Source of the DNA: VBDM01 sp964430565 | GTDB lineage: Bacteria > Pseudomonadota > Gammaproteobacteria > Burkholderiales > SG8-39 | Reading direction: 5' to 3' | Length of the DNA: 64,000 nucleotides | NCBI GenBank assembly: GCA_964430565.1 | Contig: CAYSFD010000010.1 | Coordinates: 1 to 64,000 of the forward strand | Shown: one piece after another, positions 41,985 to 50,651 of the stretch | How positions within the stretch are numbered: the first letter of the stretch is position 1 | How the letters are laid out: the number at the start of each line of letters is the position of its first letter | Notes under the pieces: generated by a model | Seen by the model: the letters and a program-made list of their open reading frames with translations, nothing else | What the model was told of the DNA's origin: nothing | Database searches by the model: none | Position numbers and translations under genes: made by a program

Positions 41985-43076
41985 ATTGTAGCAATCCGGG
42001 GTGAGAGAGGGAGCTACAACCGCCAGAGCTACTAGCGTCCTGGTTTCGTAATTGTAGCAATCCGGGGTGAGAGAGGGAGCTACAACCCCCAACTCAATGG
42101 ACTGGTGCTGGAGCCAATTGTAGCAATCCGGGGTGAGAGAGGGAGCTACAACCGTGAGTCTGAGTAGTCCAATCCCGGTGTTATTGTAGCAATCCGGGGT
42201 GAGAGAGGGAGCTACAACTCAATCAGCAAAGGAACGCCCTCCAGCTCGATTGTAGCAATCCGGGGTGAGAGAGGGAGCTACAACGATACGCGAGGGCGGG
42301 ACGTTGTCAGCCACATTGTAGCAATCCGGGGTGAGAGAGGGAGCTACAACCCGAAGATGTGGAAGTCTCTGTAACCCAGAATTGTAGCAATCCGGGGTGA
42401 GAGAGGGAGCTACAACATTGCCCATCATGGTGTTTCTCCTTTGTCAATTGTAGCAATCCGGGGTGAGAGAGGGAGCTACAACGTTTGGGAAAGCGCCGCT
42501 CTTGAAGCACTTATTGTAGCAATCCGGGGTGAGAGAGGGAGCTACAACCATGCCCGAGCACCTGCGGCTCTACGTTTTATTGTAGCAATCCGGGGTGAGA
42601 GAGGGAGCTACAACAAGCGGAAGCCCGGAACCTTTTGACCGCTAATTGTAGCAATCCGGGGTGAGAGAGGGAGCTACAACGCGACCAGAATGGGTAGGCA
42701 CGGTCGCGATATTGTAGCAATCCGGGGTGAGAGAGGGAGCTACAACACCGAATGGAGCGCCTGGCGCGCTCGCCGTATTGTAGCAATCCGGGGTGAGAGA
42801 GGGAGCTACAACTACAGCGGGGCGCGCTTGGCCTCGTAGTCGATTGTAGCAATCCGGGGTGAGAGAGGGAGCTACAACTTGGATAAAGGACTTGCCATGA
42901 TGACGGCTATTGTAGCAATCCGGGGTGAGAGAGGGAGCTACAACCACACGCGCGGCGCTGCGTGCCGCCGCCGAATTGTAGCAATCCGGGGTGAGAGAGG
43001 GAGCTACAACTCCAGCGCATGTAGCCATTGCTGGTGAGCGATTGTAGCAATCCGGGGTGAGAGAGGGAGCTACAAC
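41985..43076 (-). CRISPR. CRISPR array, 17 repeats and 16 spacers, type II-C
   Basis: The repeats are 36 bp and identical in all 17 copies, beginning at 41985 and recurring every 66 bp to 43041. All 16 spacers are exactly 30 bp. In the minus-strand sense the repeat starts GTTGTAGCTCCCTCTCTCAC and ends GATTGCTACAAT, close to the N. meningitidis repeat. The end TGCTACAAT is an extended -10 box; in Neisseria this drives a separate transcript into each spacer. With the minus-strand anti-repeat of the tracrRNA, this fixes crRNA direction as minus. No degenerate end repeat marks the older side. Spacers start at 42021 and every 66 bp after. Confidence 0.98.
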
Positions 43077-43114
43077 GATTTCGAGCCGGCGGAATGAATC
43101 CGCCTCTCGAAATC
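43077..43114. repeat. Hairpin abutting the outer array end
   Basis: GATTTCGAG (43077-43085) pairs with CTCGAAATC (43106-43114), and GGCGGA (43088-43093) with TCCGCC (43099-43104), leaving a 5-nt loop. It begins at the base after the last repeat. In crRNA sense it lies immediately 5-prime of the first repeat, where a leader would be. It could protect or separate the array from uvrD read-through. This role is inferred. Confidence 0.65.
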
Positions 43115-43145
43115 GGCGCGCTCACGCGCGCGGCCTTTAAGCGGG

Positions 43146-43171
43146 ACTCCCGCTTTTCGCGGGAGTGACGG
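43146..43171. repeat. Partial palindromic repeat, copy 3
   Basis: ACTCCCGC (43146-43153) and GCGGGAGT (43159-43166) form a hairpin followed by GACGG. It is a degenerate half copy of the repeats at 12156 and 33874. It sits directly downstream of the uvrD stop but lacks a T-tract in that direction. Confidence 0.55.
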
Positions 43172-43176
43172 AGGAA

Positions 43177-45309
43177 TCAGGCCGCGGTGAGCTTCGCGTA
43201 TTCCAGCGCGAGCCACTTCATCCCCTGCCTGCCGAAGTTGATCTGCAACCGCGCATCCGTGCCCGACCCTTCCGCGTTGACGATCACGCCCGATCCGAAC
43301 TTCGGGTGCAGCACCGACTGGCCGATGCGGAATCCGTGGCCCGGCATCTGGGTTTTGGGGACTCTTGCAGGCTCGCTCGCCCATGCCACGTCATCGAACC
43401 TGCCGTGCCCCATTCGCGGCGTCAGGCGCTTCACGACTTCCCCGGGGATCTCGTCCAGGAAACGCGAGGCCACGTTGTAGCGGGTCTGCCCGTGCAGCAT
43501 GCGCGTCTGGGCGAAAGACACGTAAAGCCGCGTCCTTGCCCGCGTGATCGCGACGTACATCAGGCGCCGCTCTTCCTCCAGGCCGTCGTCCTCGTTGATG
43601 CTTTGCTCATGGGGAAAGAGGCCCTCTTCCAGCCCGGTGATGAACACCGCGTGAAACTCCAGGCCTTTCGCCGAGTGCACGGTCATCAACTGCAGCGCGT
43701 CCGTACCCTCGGCCGCCTGGTTCTCACCGGATTCCAGCACGGCGTGCGCCAGGAACGCCGAAAGATCGTGTTCCTCCGCTTCGTTCACGAAGGCTGCGGC
43801 CGCGTTCACAAGCTCCTCCAGGTTCTCGACGCGGTCGGCGCCGTCCTTTTCGCTCTTGTAATGCGCGACCAGCCCGCTTTTTGCGAGCATCACCTCGACC
43901 GCCTCGGGCAGGGGCAGCCCCTGCGTTTCCGCCTTGAGCGATTCGACGATTAGCAGGAACGCGGCGAGCGCCGCGCCGGCCTTCCCGGAGAGGCCGGATG
44001 CCGCCTTGTAGAGACTGACCTCGCCCGATTTGGCCGCGTCCTGGAGCTGCTCGAGCGTCCTCGCGCCGATCCCGCGCGTCGGAAAGTTCGCCACGCGCAT
44101 GAAAGCGCCGTCGTCGTCGGTGTTGGCCGCGAGGCGCAGGTACGCGAGCGCGTGCTTGATCTCCATGCGCTCGAAGAAGCGCAGTCCCCCATAGACGCGA
44201 TACGGCAGGCCGTTCGAAAAGAGCGCGTGCTCGATCACGCGCGACTGGGCGTTCGAGCGGTACAGCACCCCCATGTCGGCAAGGCGCAGTCCGTCGCGCC
44301 GCAGCAACTGCACCTCCTCGGCGAGCCAGCTCGCCTCGTAGCCATCGCTCTGCGCCTCGTATACGCGCACCGGTTCGCCCTCGCCCGCGGCGGTCCACAG
44401 GTTCTTGCCGAGGCGCTTGCGGTTGTGGGTGATGAGCGCATTGGCCGCCGCCAAAATATGCCCGTGCGAGCGGTAGTTCTGTTCCAGGCGAATCACGTTC
44501 TCGACGCGAAAGTCCCGCTCGAACTCGGCCATGTTGCCGACGTTCGCTCCGCGGAAGGCGTAGATGGACTGATCGTCATCGCCGACTGCAAACACGATGT
44601 TCTTGGGCCCGGCGAGCAGCTTGAGCCAGCGGTACTGCAAGCGGTTGGTGTCCTGGAACTCGTCCACCAGGATGTACTGGAAGCGGCCGCGGTAATGCTC
44701 GCGCAGGACTTCGTTTTTTGACAGCAGCTCGTAGGTTCTGAGCAGCAGCTCGGCGAAATCGACCACGCCCTCGCGCTGGCACTGCTCGTCGTAAGCGGCA
44801 TGGATATCAGCGAAGCGGCGGGTGATCTCGTCGGTAATCTCGACGTCCCTCGCGCGCTTGCCCTCTTCCTTGGCCGCATTGATGAAGTACTGCGCCTCGC
44901 GCGCCGGAAACCTTTCCTCGTCGGCGTTGAGCGATTTCAGGACACGCTTGACCGCGGCGTGCTGGTCCTGGGAATCGAGAATCTGAAAGAGCTGCGGCAG
45001 GCCCGCATCCCGATGGTGCGCGCGCAAGAAGCGATTGCACAGTCCGTGAAAGGTACCGACCCACATGCCGCGGGTGTTGATCGGCAGCATCGCGGAAATC
45101 CGCGCGAGCATCTCCTTTGCCGCCTTGTTGGTGAAGGTCACGGCGAGAATGCCGTTGGGGCTGACCCTTCCTGTCTGGACCAGCCAGGCGATGCGCGTGG
45201 TGAGGACGCGCGTCTTACCCGAGCCGGCTCCCGCGAGGATCAGCGCCGACTGGTCGGGAAGCGTGACTGCGGCGAGCTGCTCGGGGTTGAGGTTGTCGAG
45301 GAGCGACAT
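43177..45309 (-). CDS. uvrD: DNA helicase II (UvrD/PcrA type)
   Basis: This 3-prime to 5-prime superfamily 1 helicase acts in mismatch and nucleotide-excision repair. The 710-aa protein has all motifs: Walker A ALILAGAGSGKTRVLTTRIA, motif Ia AVTFTNKAAKEM, Walker B YILVDEFQDTNRLQYRWLKL, motif III VGDDDQSIYAFRGAN, motif IV LEQNYRSHGHILAAAN, motif V LMTVHSAKGLEFHAVFITGL and motif VI EERRLMYVAITRARTRLYVS. The C-terminal HPKFGSGVIVNAEG belongs to the Tudor-like tail. It runs on the same strand as the CRISPR array and ends 101 bp before it. Confidence 0.95.
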   Translation of the reverse strand: MSLLDNLNPEQLAAVTLPDQSALILAGAGSGKTRVLTTRIAWLVQTGRVSPNGILAVTFTNKAAKEMLARISAMLPINTRGMWVGTFHGLCNRFLRAHHRDAGLPQLFQILDSQDQHAAVKRVLKSLNADEERFPAREAQYFINAAKEEGKRARDVEITDEITRRFADIHAAYDEQCQREGVVDFAELLLRTYELLSKNEVLREHYRGRFQYILVDEFQDTNRLQYRWLKLLAGPKNIVFAVGDDDQSIYAFRGANVGNMAEFERDFRVENVIRLEQNYRSHGHILAAANALITHNRKRLGKNLWTAAGEGEPVRVYEAQSDGYEASWLAEEVQLLRRDGLRLADMGVLYRSNAQSRVIEHALFSNGLPYRVYGGLRFFERMEIKHALAYLRLAANTDDDGAFMRVANFPTRGIGARTLEQLQDAAKSGEVSLYKAASGLSGKAGAALAAFLLIVESLKAETQGLPLPEAVEVMLAKSGLVAHYKSEKDGADRVENLEELVNAAAAFVNEAEEHDLSAFLAHAVLESGENQAAEGTDALQLMTVHSAKGLEFHAVFITGLEEGLFPHEQSINEDDGLEEERRLMYVAITRARTRLYVSFAQTRMLHGQTRYNVASRFLDEIPGEVVKRLTPRMGHGRFDDVAWASEPARVPKTQMPGHGFRIGQSVLHPKFGSGVIVNAEGSGTDARLQINFGRQGMKWLALEYAKLTAA

Positions 45310-45360
45310 CGGGGGACGCGAAAGGCGTCATTTTACTTCAGCCCCCGCCCGCCCCTGCTT

Positions 45361-45400
45361 GAAAAACAGCAGCAGCGCAGGCATTCGCCTGCGCCGCTGT
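45361..45400 (-). terminator. Intrinsic terminator of the FecR-SPOR gene
   Basis: GCGCAGGC and GCCTGCGC (45375-45382 with 45387-45394) form a stem closed by a 4-nt loop, extended by CAGC/GCTG around one mismatch. On the minus strand GTTTTTC follows. It lies 24 bp after the stop of the FecR-SPOR gene and ends its transcript before uvrD. Confidence 0.75.
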
Positions 45401-45423
45401 GATCCAGATGTTCGCGCCCGCGC

Positions 45424-46338
45424 CTACAGGCCGACTTTGTACTCGCCCTCCGCGATGCGAGCCTGCTTCAGGCTTTCCGCCACGGACTCGGCGTCTTTCT
45501 TCGTCTCGAAATTGGACAGCCGCACGTTATAGACGCGCTGATCCTTGAGTCTCGCCGGGATGACCTCCGCCGGATATCCCGCCCGGCGCAGATCGTCGTA
45601 CAAGGTCAGCGCCTGGTTGTGGGTCAGACCGGAGGAGGCGGTGATCTTCCATTTGCCGCCGCGTTTCGATATGCCCTGGCCCGGCTGCGGTTCGGTCTCC
45701 GCCGCCCATTCCTTGAGCTGATCCAGCGGCACCGTCGCAACCGGTTGCGATTGTCCCTTTTCGCGAATGTAGAAGGACAGCGGCTGATCCATGCCGATCG
45801 GGCTCTCGCCGGGAGGCGTGACCTCGATTTTCCCTTCGATCAAGCAGACGATCTGGCGGTCGAGGTCGGACTTGCCCCACAAGTCGGTGCCGCGGATGCC
45901 CACGGTCAACGTCGCGACAGTAATGCTGACCTCGCGCCTGCCGCGGAACTTTGCGCCCGCCTGCGTCGTGAAGCGAAACGCCCCTTGCGCGACTTTCATT
46001 GCCGCCTCGAAAACGCTGTCGCCGCGCAAACGCATCGCGTCCAGGCCGAGCGACCCTTTCTCGCCGAGCTTGACCAGGCTCCCGTCCGCCATCATGAGCA
46101 GCAGGCGCGAATTGGCTCCGGTCTTCAACTGGTCGCGGTCCCTGAGTTCCATTCCCGGCACGAGCGGAGTGCTTGCGCCGCCGCGCTCGACCCAGGCGGG
46201 CATCTGCACCGCTTCGACCACCGCGAGCGGAGCAGCCTTTGCCGCTTTTGACTTCGTTTCGGACTGCGCCAACGCGGCGCCCGTTGTGCCCAGCGCAAAC
46301 GCGACGAGCGCAGCGCCGATCGAGAATTGCTTCTTCAT
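45424..46338 (-). CDS. Exported FecR-domain / SPOR-domain protein
   Basis: The 304-aa protein has a signal peptide (MKKQFSIGAALVAFALGTTG, cleaved near AALAQ). It then has a FecR-like beta-rich domain: PGMELRDRDQLKTGANSRLL, MADGSLVKLGEKGSL, ITVATLTVGIRGTDLWGKSD. The C-terminal 75 residues form a SPOR domain (HNQALTLYDDLRRAGYPAEV and VYNVRLSNFETKKDAESVAE), which binds denuded peptidoglycan glycans at division sites. I chose the ATG at 46338 before the signal; 25 upstream in-frame residues do not fit. FecR domains alone do not imply iron sensing, and no fecI-type sigma factor is nearby. It is divergent from leuS. Confidence 0.85.
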   Translation of the reverse strand: MKKQFSIGAALVAFALGTTGAALAQSETKSKAAKAAPLAVVEAVQMPAWVERGGASTPLVPGMELRDRDQLKTGANSRLLLMMADGSLVKLGEKGSLGLDAMRLRGDSVFEAAMKVAQGAFRFTTQAGAKFRGRREVSITVATLTVGIRGTDLWGKSDLDRQIVCLIEGKIEVTPPGESPIGMDQPLSFYIREKGQSQPVATVPLDQLKEWAAETEPQPGQGISKRGGKWKITASSGLTHNQALTLYDDLRRAGYPAEVIPARLKDQRVYNVRLSNFETKKDAESVAESLKQARIAEGEYKVGL

Positions 46339-46450
46339 TGTTGCCTCCCTTGTGTTTCCGGTCCGAATTCTTACGAGGCGAACGAGGGGGCGGATGCGGC
46401 CTACCGCATACACGCGCGGTTATAATTCACGTTTTCCGCCAACTCCTGTC

Positions 46451-49075
46451 ATGCAACCCCAGTATCAGCCTGAAGTCGTCGAGCGCGAAGCACAGGAGCA
46501 CTGGGACCGGACCGGGGCCTTTCGCGCCGTGGAAGAGCCGCCCGGGAAGGGCGGCCGAGCGAAGTTCTACTGCCTGTCGATGTTCCCTTACCCCTCGGGC
46601 AAGCTGCACATGGGGCACGTGCGCAACTATACCATCGGCGATGTGATGACCCGCTTCCACCGGATGCGCGGGTGCAACGTCCTTCAGCCGATGGGATGGG
46701 ACGCGTTCGGGCTGCCCGCGGAAAACGCGGCGATGGCGAACGGCGTGCCGCCGGCAAAGTGGACCTACGAGAACATCGCGACCATGAAAAAGCAGCTCCG
46801 GTCGCTCGGCTTCGCGATCGACTGGGAGCGCGAGCTCGCCACCTGCTCGCCGGACTACTATCGCTGGAACCAGTGGTTGTTCTTGCGCATGCTCGAGCGC
46901 GGCCTGGTCTACAAGAAAACCGGCGTGGTCAACTGGGACCCGGTGGACCAGACCGTGCTCGCGAACGAACAGGTGATCGACGGACGCGGCTGGCGCACCG
47001 GGGCGCTCATCGAGAAGCGCGAGATCCCGATGTACTACATGGCGATCACCAAGTACGCGGACGAGCTGCTCGCGGCGCTCGATTCACTTCCGGGATGGCC
47101 CGAGCGCGTGAAAACGATGCAGACCAACTGGATCGGAAAGAGTCACGGCGTCAACATCGCTTTTCCCTACGAGTTGGGCGGGAAGAAAAAACTCCTGCGC
47201 GTGTTCACCACGCGCGCCGACACGCTGATGGGAGTGACCTTCTGCGCCGTGGCCGCGGAGCATCCGCTTGCCGCGCACGCCGCAAAGTCCGACGCGAGGC
47301 TCGCCGCCTTCGTCGAGGAATGCAAGCGCGGCCCGGTGATGGAGGCCGATCTCGCCCAGCTGGACAAGAAAGGCATGCCCACCGGCCTTTTCGTTACCCA
47401 CCCGCTCACCGGCGAGCGCGTCGAGGTCTGGGTCGGCAACTATGTGCTCATGGCCTACGGCGAAGGCGCGGTGATGGGCGTGCCCGGCCACGACGAGCGC
47501 GATTTTGCCTTCGCCAAGAAATACAGGCTGCCGATCAAGCCGGTGATAGCCGTAGAGGGTAATGTATACAGCACCGATGCTTGGCAGCCTTGGTATGCCG
47601 ACTACGGCCGCTGCGTCAATTCGGGCAAGTACGACGGGTTGGACTACCAAGGCGCGACCGATGCCATCGCCTCGGACCTGAAAGCGAAGGGGCTCGGCGA
47701 CAAGCAGATCACCTGGCGCCTTCGCGACTGGGGCATCTCGCGCCAGCGCTACTGGGGCACGCCGATCCCGATCGTTCATTGCGGTGCCTGTGGCGACGTG
47801 CCGGTCCCGGACGATCAGTTGCCGGTCGTGCTGCCGGAGGACCTCGTCCCGGACGGCACCGGTAACCCGCTCGCAAAGTCGCCTTCGTTCCTGAACTGCA
47901 AATGCCCGAAATGCGGAAAGAGCGCCAAGCGCGAGACCGACACCTTGGACACTTTTGTGGACTCGTCCTGGTATTTCATACGCTTCGCCTGCCCGGACCA
48001 GAAGAAAAGCATGGTCGATGAGCGGGTGAAGTACTGGATGCCGGTCGACCAGTACATCGGCGGCATCGAGCACGCGATCCTGCACCTGCTCTACTCGCGC
48101 TTCTGGACCAAGGTCATGCGTGACTTGAACCTCATCTCCGGCGTGAACGAGCCGTTCGCGCGCCTCTTGACTCAAGGGATGGTGCTGAACGAAATCTTCT
48201 ACCGCAAGGAAGCGAGCGGCCGCATTGCCTACTACAACCCCGCCAAGGTGGACCTCGAGCACGACGACAAGGGCCAGCGCAGGGGCGCGGTGCTGCGCGC
48301 CGACGGCAAGCCGGTCGAGTCGGACGGCATCGGCACCATGTCGAAGTCCAAGAACAACGGCGTCGATCCGCAGGACCTGATCGAGAAATACGGCGCGGAT
48401 ACCGCGCGTTTCTTCATCATGTCGACCAGTCCGCCAGAGATGACGTTGTTGTGGTCAGACGCCGGGGTTGCGGGTGCGTCGCGCTTCCTGAGCCGATTGT
48501 GGGAATCGGCATACGAATTTCGCCAGACAATCCAGCCCTATCTGCCACCCAAGCGTACGCTGCCAAGTGCAAGATTGCCTGAGGGATTGGCCGCGACACG
48601 CCGCGAAGTGCACCTCAACCTCAAGCAGGCGACTTTCGACGTGCTTCGGTCGCAGTTCAACACGGTTACCTCGGCCTGCCAAAAAATCCTGAACGCGTTG
48701 CGTACCGCACCGAAAGAGTCGGCCGCAACGCACGCCGAAGTTTTCGAGGAAGGGTTGTCGATCCTGCTTCTATTGCTGTCACCGATTTCCCCGCACATTT
48801 CTCACTACCTCTGGCGCGAACTAGGTTTCGGCGAGGACGTCCTCAAGGCTTCCTGGCCGGAGGCTGACGCAAAAGCGCTCGAGCAAGACGAAATCGAGCT
48901 CGTGCTCCAGGTGAACGGCAAGCTCCGCGGCCACATGCTTGCGCCGAAATCCGCCGGCCGCGAGCAGCTCGAGCAGCTCGCGCTCGCCCACGACGCGGTA
49001 ACGCGCTACACCAACGGCCAGGCGGTGAAGAAGGTCGTGGTGGTCCCGGGAAGGCTCGTCAATGTGGTCGTTTGA
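46451..49075 (+). CDS. leuS: Leucyl-tRNA synthetase
   Basis: This class I synthetase charges tRNA-Leu. The 874-aa length is normal. It has the HIGH-type motif MFPYPSGKLHMGHVRNYTIG near residue 50, an inserted CP1 editing domain from about residue 220 with TRADTLMGVTF, and the KMSKS loop GIGTMSKSKNNGVDP near residue 624. It ends with a C-terminal LVLQVNGKLRGHM domain. The ATG at 46451 is where the family N-terminus MQPQYQPEVVEREAQEHW starts; a long open frame upstream is antisense to the FecR gene. The 3-prime end overlaps lptE by 14 bp, the common order in this class. Confidence 0.97.
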   Translation: MQPQYQPEVVEREAQEHWDRTGAFRAVEEPPGKGGRAKFYCLSMFPYPSGKLHMGHVRNYTIGDVMTRFHRMRGCNVLQPMGWDAFGLPAENAAMANGVPPAKWTYENIATMKKQLRSLGFAIDWERELATCSPDYYRWNQWLFLRMLERGLVYKKTGVVNWDPVDQTVLANEQVIDGRGWRTGALIEKREIPMYYMAITKYADELLAALDSLPGWPERVKTMQTNWIGKSHGVNIAFPYELGGKKKLLRVFTTRADTLMGVTFCAVAAEHPLAAHAAKSDARLAAFVEECKRGPVMEADLAQLDKKGMPTGLFVTHPLTGERVEVWVGNYVLMAYGEGAVMGVPGHDERDFAFAKKYRLPIKPVIAVEGNVYSTDAWQPWYADYGRCVNSGKYDGLDYQGATDAIASDLKAKGLGDKQITWRLRDWGISRQRYWGTPIPIVHCGACGDVPVPDDQLPVVLPEDLVPDGTGNPLAKSPSFLNCKCPKCGKSAKRETDTLDTFVDSSWYFIRFACPDQKKSMVDERVKYWMPVDQYIGGIEHAILHLLYSRFWTKVMRDLNLISGVNEPFARLLTQGMVLNEIFYRKEASGRIAYYNPAKVDLEHDDKGQRRGAVLRADGKPVESDGIGTMSKSKNNGVDPQDLIEKYGADTARFFIMSTSPPEMTLLWSDAGVAGASRFLSRLWESAYEFRQTIQPYLPPKRTLPSARLPEGLAATRREVHLNLKQATFDVLRSQFNTVTSACQKILNALRTAPKESAATHAEVFEEGLSILLLLLSPISPHISHYLWRELGFGEDVLKASWPEADAKALEQDEIELVLQVNGKLRGHMLAPKSAGREQLEQLALAHDAVTRYTNGQAVKKVVVVPGRLVNVVV

Positions 49076-49583
49076 TTTCCGCGTCTGCGCGCTCGCCGCC
49101 CTCCTGGCAGCGATCCTGACGCTGCCCGCCGGTTGCGGCTTCCACCTCCGCGGTCAGGCGCAGCTCCCCTTCGACACGCTCCACATTCCGGGCAGCACCC
49201 CGCTCGTGGTCGAACTGAAACGCAACGTCGCCGCGGCAAGCAAGACGCGCCTTGTCGCCAGCCAGAGCGATGCGCAGGCCGTGCTAAGCTTCACCCAGGA
49301 GGCACGCGAAAAAACAATCCTCTCGTTCAACACCTCGGGCCGGGTAAGCGAATACCAACTTCGCTATCGTGTCGGGTTCCGCGTCACCGATGGCAAGGGC
49401 GGCCAAGTGTACCTGCCAACGAGCGAAATCCTCCTGACGCGCGACGTGTCCTACAGCGACGCACAGGTGCTCGCCAAGGAGTCCGAGGAGGTGCTGCTCT
49501 ACCGGGACATGCAGAGCGACATGGTCCAGCAGATCCTGCGGCGGCTGGTCGCGGCAAAACCCCTATCGCCCCCGTCTGAATAG
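49062..49583 (+). CDS. lptE: LPS-assembly lipoprotein LptE
   Basis: LptE plugs the outer-membrane LptD barrel and helps deliver lipopolysaccharide to the surface. The 173-aa protein has a signal ending LPAGCGFHLRGQAQLPFDTL, where the cysteine is lipidated and CGFHLRG is the family signature. The beta-alpha sandwich follows, with YQLRYRVGFRVTDGKGGQVY in the centre. It overlaps leuS by 14 bp and precedes holA by 11 bp. Confidence 0.93.
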   Translation: MWSFDFRVCALAALLAAILTLPAGCGFHLRGQAQLPFDTLHIPGSTPLVVELKRNVAAASKTRLVASQSDAQAVLSFTQEAREKTILSFNTSGRVSEYQLRYRVGFRVTDGKGGQVYLPTSEILLTRDVSYSDAQVLAKESEEVLLYRDMQSDMVQQILRRLVAAKPLSPPSE

Positions 49584-49594
49584 AACTGGCTGCC

Positions 49595-50605
49595 ATGGCC
49601 GCGCTCAGACTCGATCAGCTCGAATCCCACCTCGCGCGCGAGTTGCGGCCGCTGTATACGATCCACGGCGACGAGCCGCTGCTTGCGCTTGAGGCCGGCG
49701 ATTCGATCCGCGCGCGCTCGCGCGCAAACGGATTTTCCGAGCGCGTGGTGTTCACAGCGGAACGCGGTTTCCACTGGGGCGAACTCGGCGCAAGCGGCGC
49801 GAACCTTTCGCTCTTCGGCGACAAGAAGCTGATCGAGCTGCGCCTGCCCTCGGGGAAACCCGGAGTCGACGGCGCCGAAGCGATCGAGGACTTCTGCGAA
49901 AAGCTCTCGCCCGATATTCTCGCCCTCGTGTCGCTACCGCGGCTGGACAAGGCCGGGCAGAACTCCGCGTGGTTCAAGGTTCTCGAGGCGAAGGGCGTGG
50001 TCGTCAACATCTATCCGGTCGATCGCACGCGTTTGCCCGAGTGGATCGCGGCGCGGCTTGCGCGGCAGAAACAGAGCGCGGCTCCGGAAACCCTGCAATT
50101 CCTCGCCGACTGCGTCGAAGGGAACCTCCTCGCCGCGCACCAGGAAATCCAGAAACTCGCGCTGCTCCTGCCCGCCGGAGAGCTGGATTTCGACGCGGTG
50201 CGCGAAGCGGTGATGAACGTCGCGCGCTACGACGCGGGGAAGCTCACCGAAGCGATGCTCGCAGGCGATCGCACCCGCCTTGCGCGCATGCTCGAAGGCC
50301 TGCGCGGAGAAGGCGAAGCGCCGCCGCGTGTCCTGTGGATCCTCGCCGAGGAAATCCGCGCCATCTGCCGCGTGCAGCAGGGGTTGGCGAAAGGCCGTTC
50401 GCTCGTGGACGTCTGCCGCGAATCGCGCGTGTGGGGCGACGCGAGACAGACGCTCGTTGGCCGGGCGGCGAAGAACCTTCCCCGTCCCGCGCTCCTCGCC
50501 GCACTCGAGCATGCAGCCAAGGTTGATCGCGTCGTGAAGGGCGTAGTCAAAGGCGATGCCTGGGATGAGCTGCTACAGCTCGGATTGAGGTTCGCGACAT
50601 CCTGA
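49595..50605 (+). CDS. holA: DNA polymerase III delta subunit
   Basis: The delta subunit opens the sliding clamp during clamp loading. The 336-aa protein shows the family features: the N-terminal RPLYTIHGDEPLLALEAGDS, the NLSLFGDKKLIELRLPSGKP segment that in E. coli is the clamp wrench region, an AAA-like middle and the helical C-terminal collar with VLWILAEEIRAICRVQQGLA. It lacks a functional Walker A, as usual. It follows lptE, as in most proteobacteria, and precedes proA by 46 bp. Confidence 0.93.
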   Translation: MAALRLDQLESHLARELRPLYTIHGDEPLLALEAGDSIRARSRANGFSERVVFTAERGFHWGELGASGANLSLFGDKKLIELRLPSGKPGVDGAEAIEDFCEKLSPDILALVSLPRLDKAGQNSAWFKVLEAKGVVVNIYPVDRTRLPEWIAARLARQKQSAAPETLQFLADCVEGNLLAAHQEIQKLALLLPAGELDFDAVREAVMNVARYDAGKLTEAMLAGDRTRLARMLEGLRGEGEAPPRVLWILAEEIRAICRVQQGLAKGRSLVDVCRESRVWGDARQTLVGRAAKNLPRPALLAALEHAAKVDRVVKGVVKGDAWDELLQLGLRFATS

Positions 50606-50651
50606 GGAGGGGAAACTGACAGTCTTCGCTCGGCCAGCGTAAAATTCCCCC

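Noticed and set aside
37344..43076. The CRISPR locus as part of a larger mobile element
   Set aside because: No integrase, transposase, attachment-site duplication or tRNA lies at either edge. Only the base composition suggests transfer.
42219..43125. Repetitive open frames within the CRISPR array, with recurring segments such as VVAPSLTPDCYN
   Set aside because: The 66-bp period is a multiple of three, so the repeat stays open in some frames. These are not proteins.
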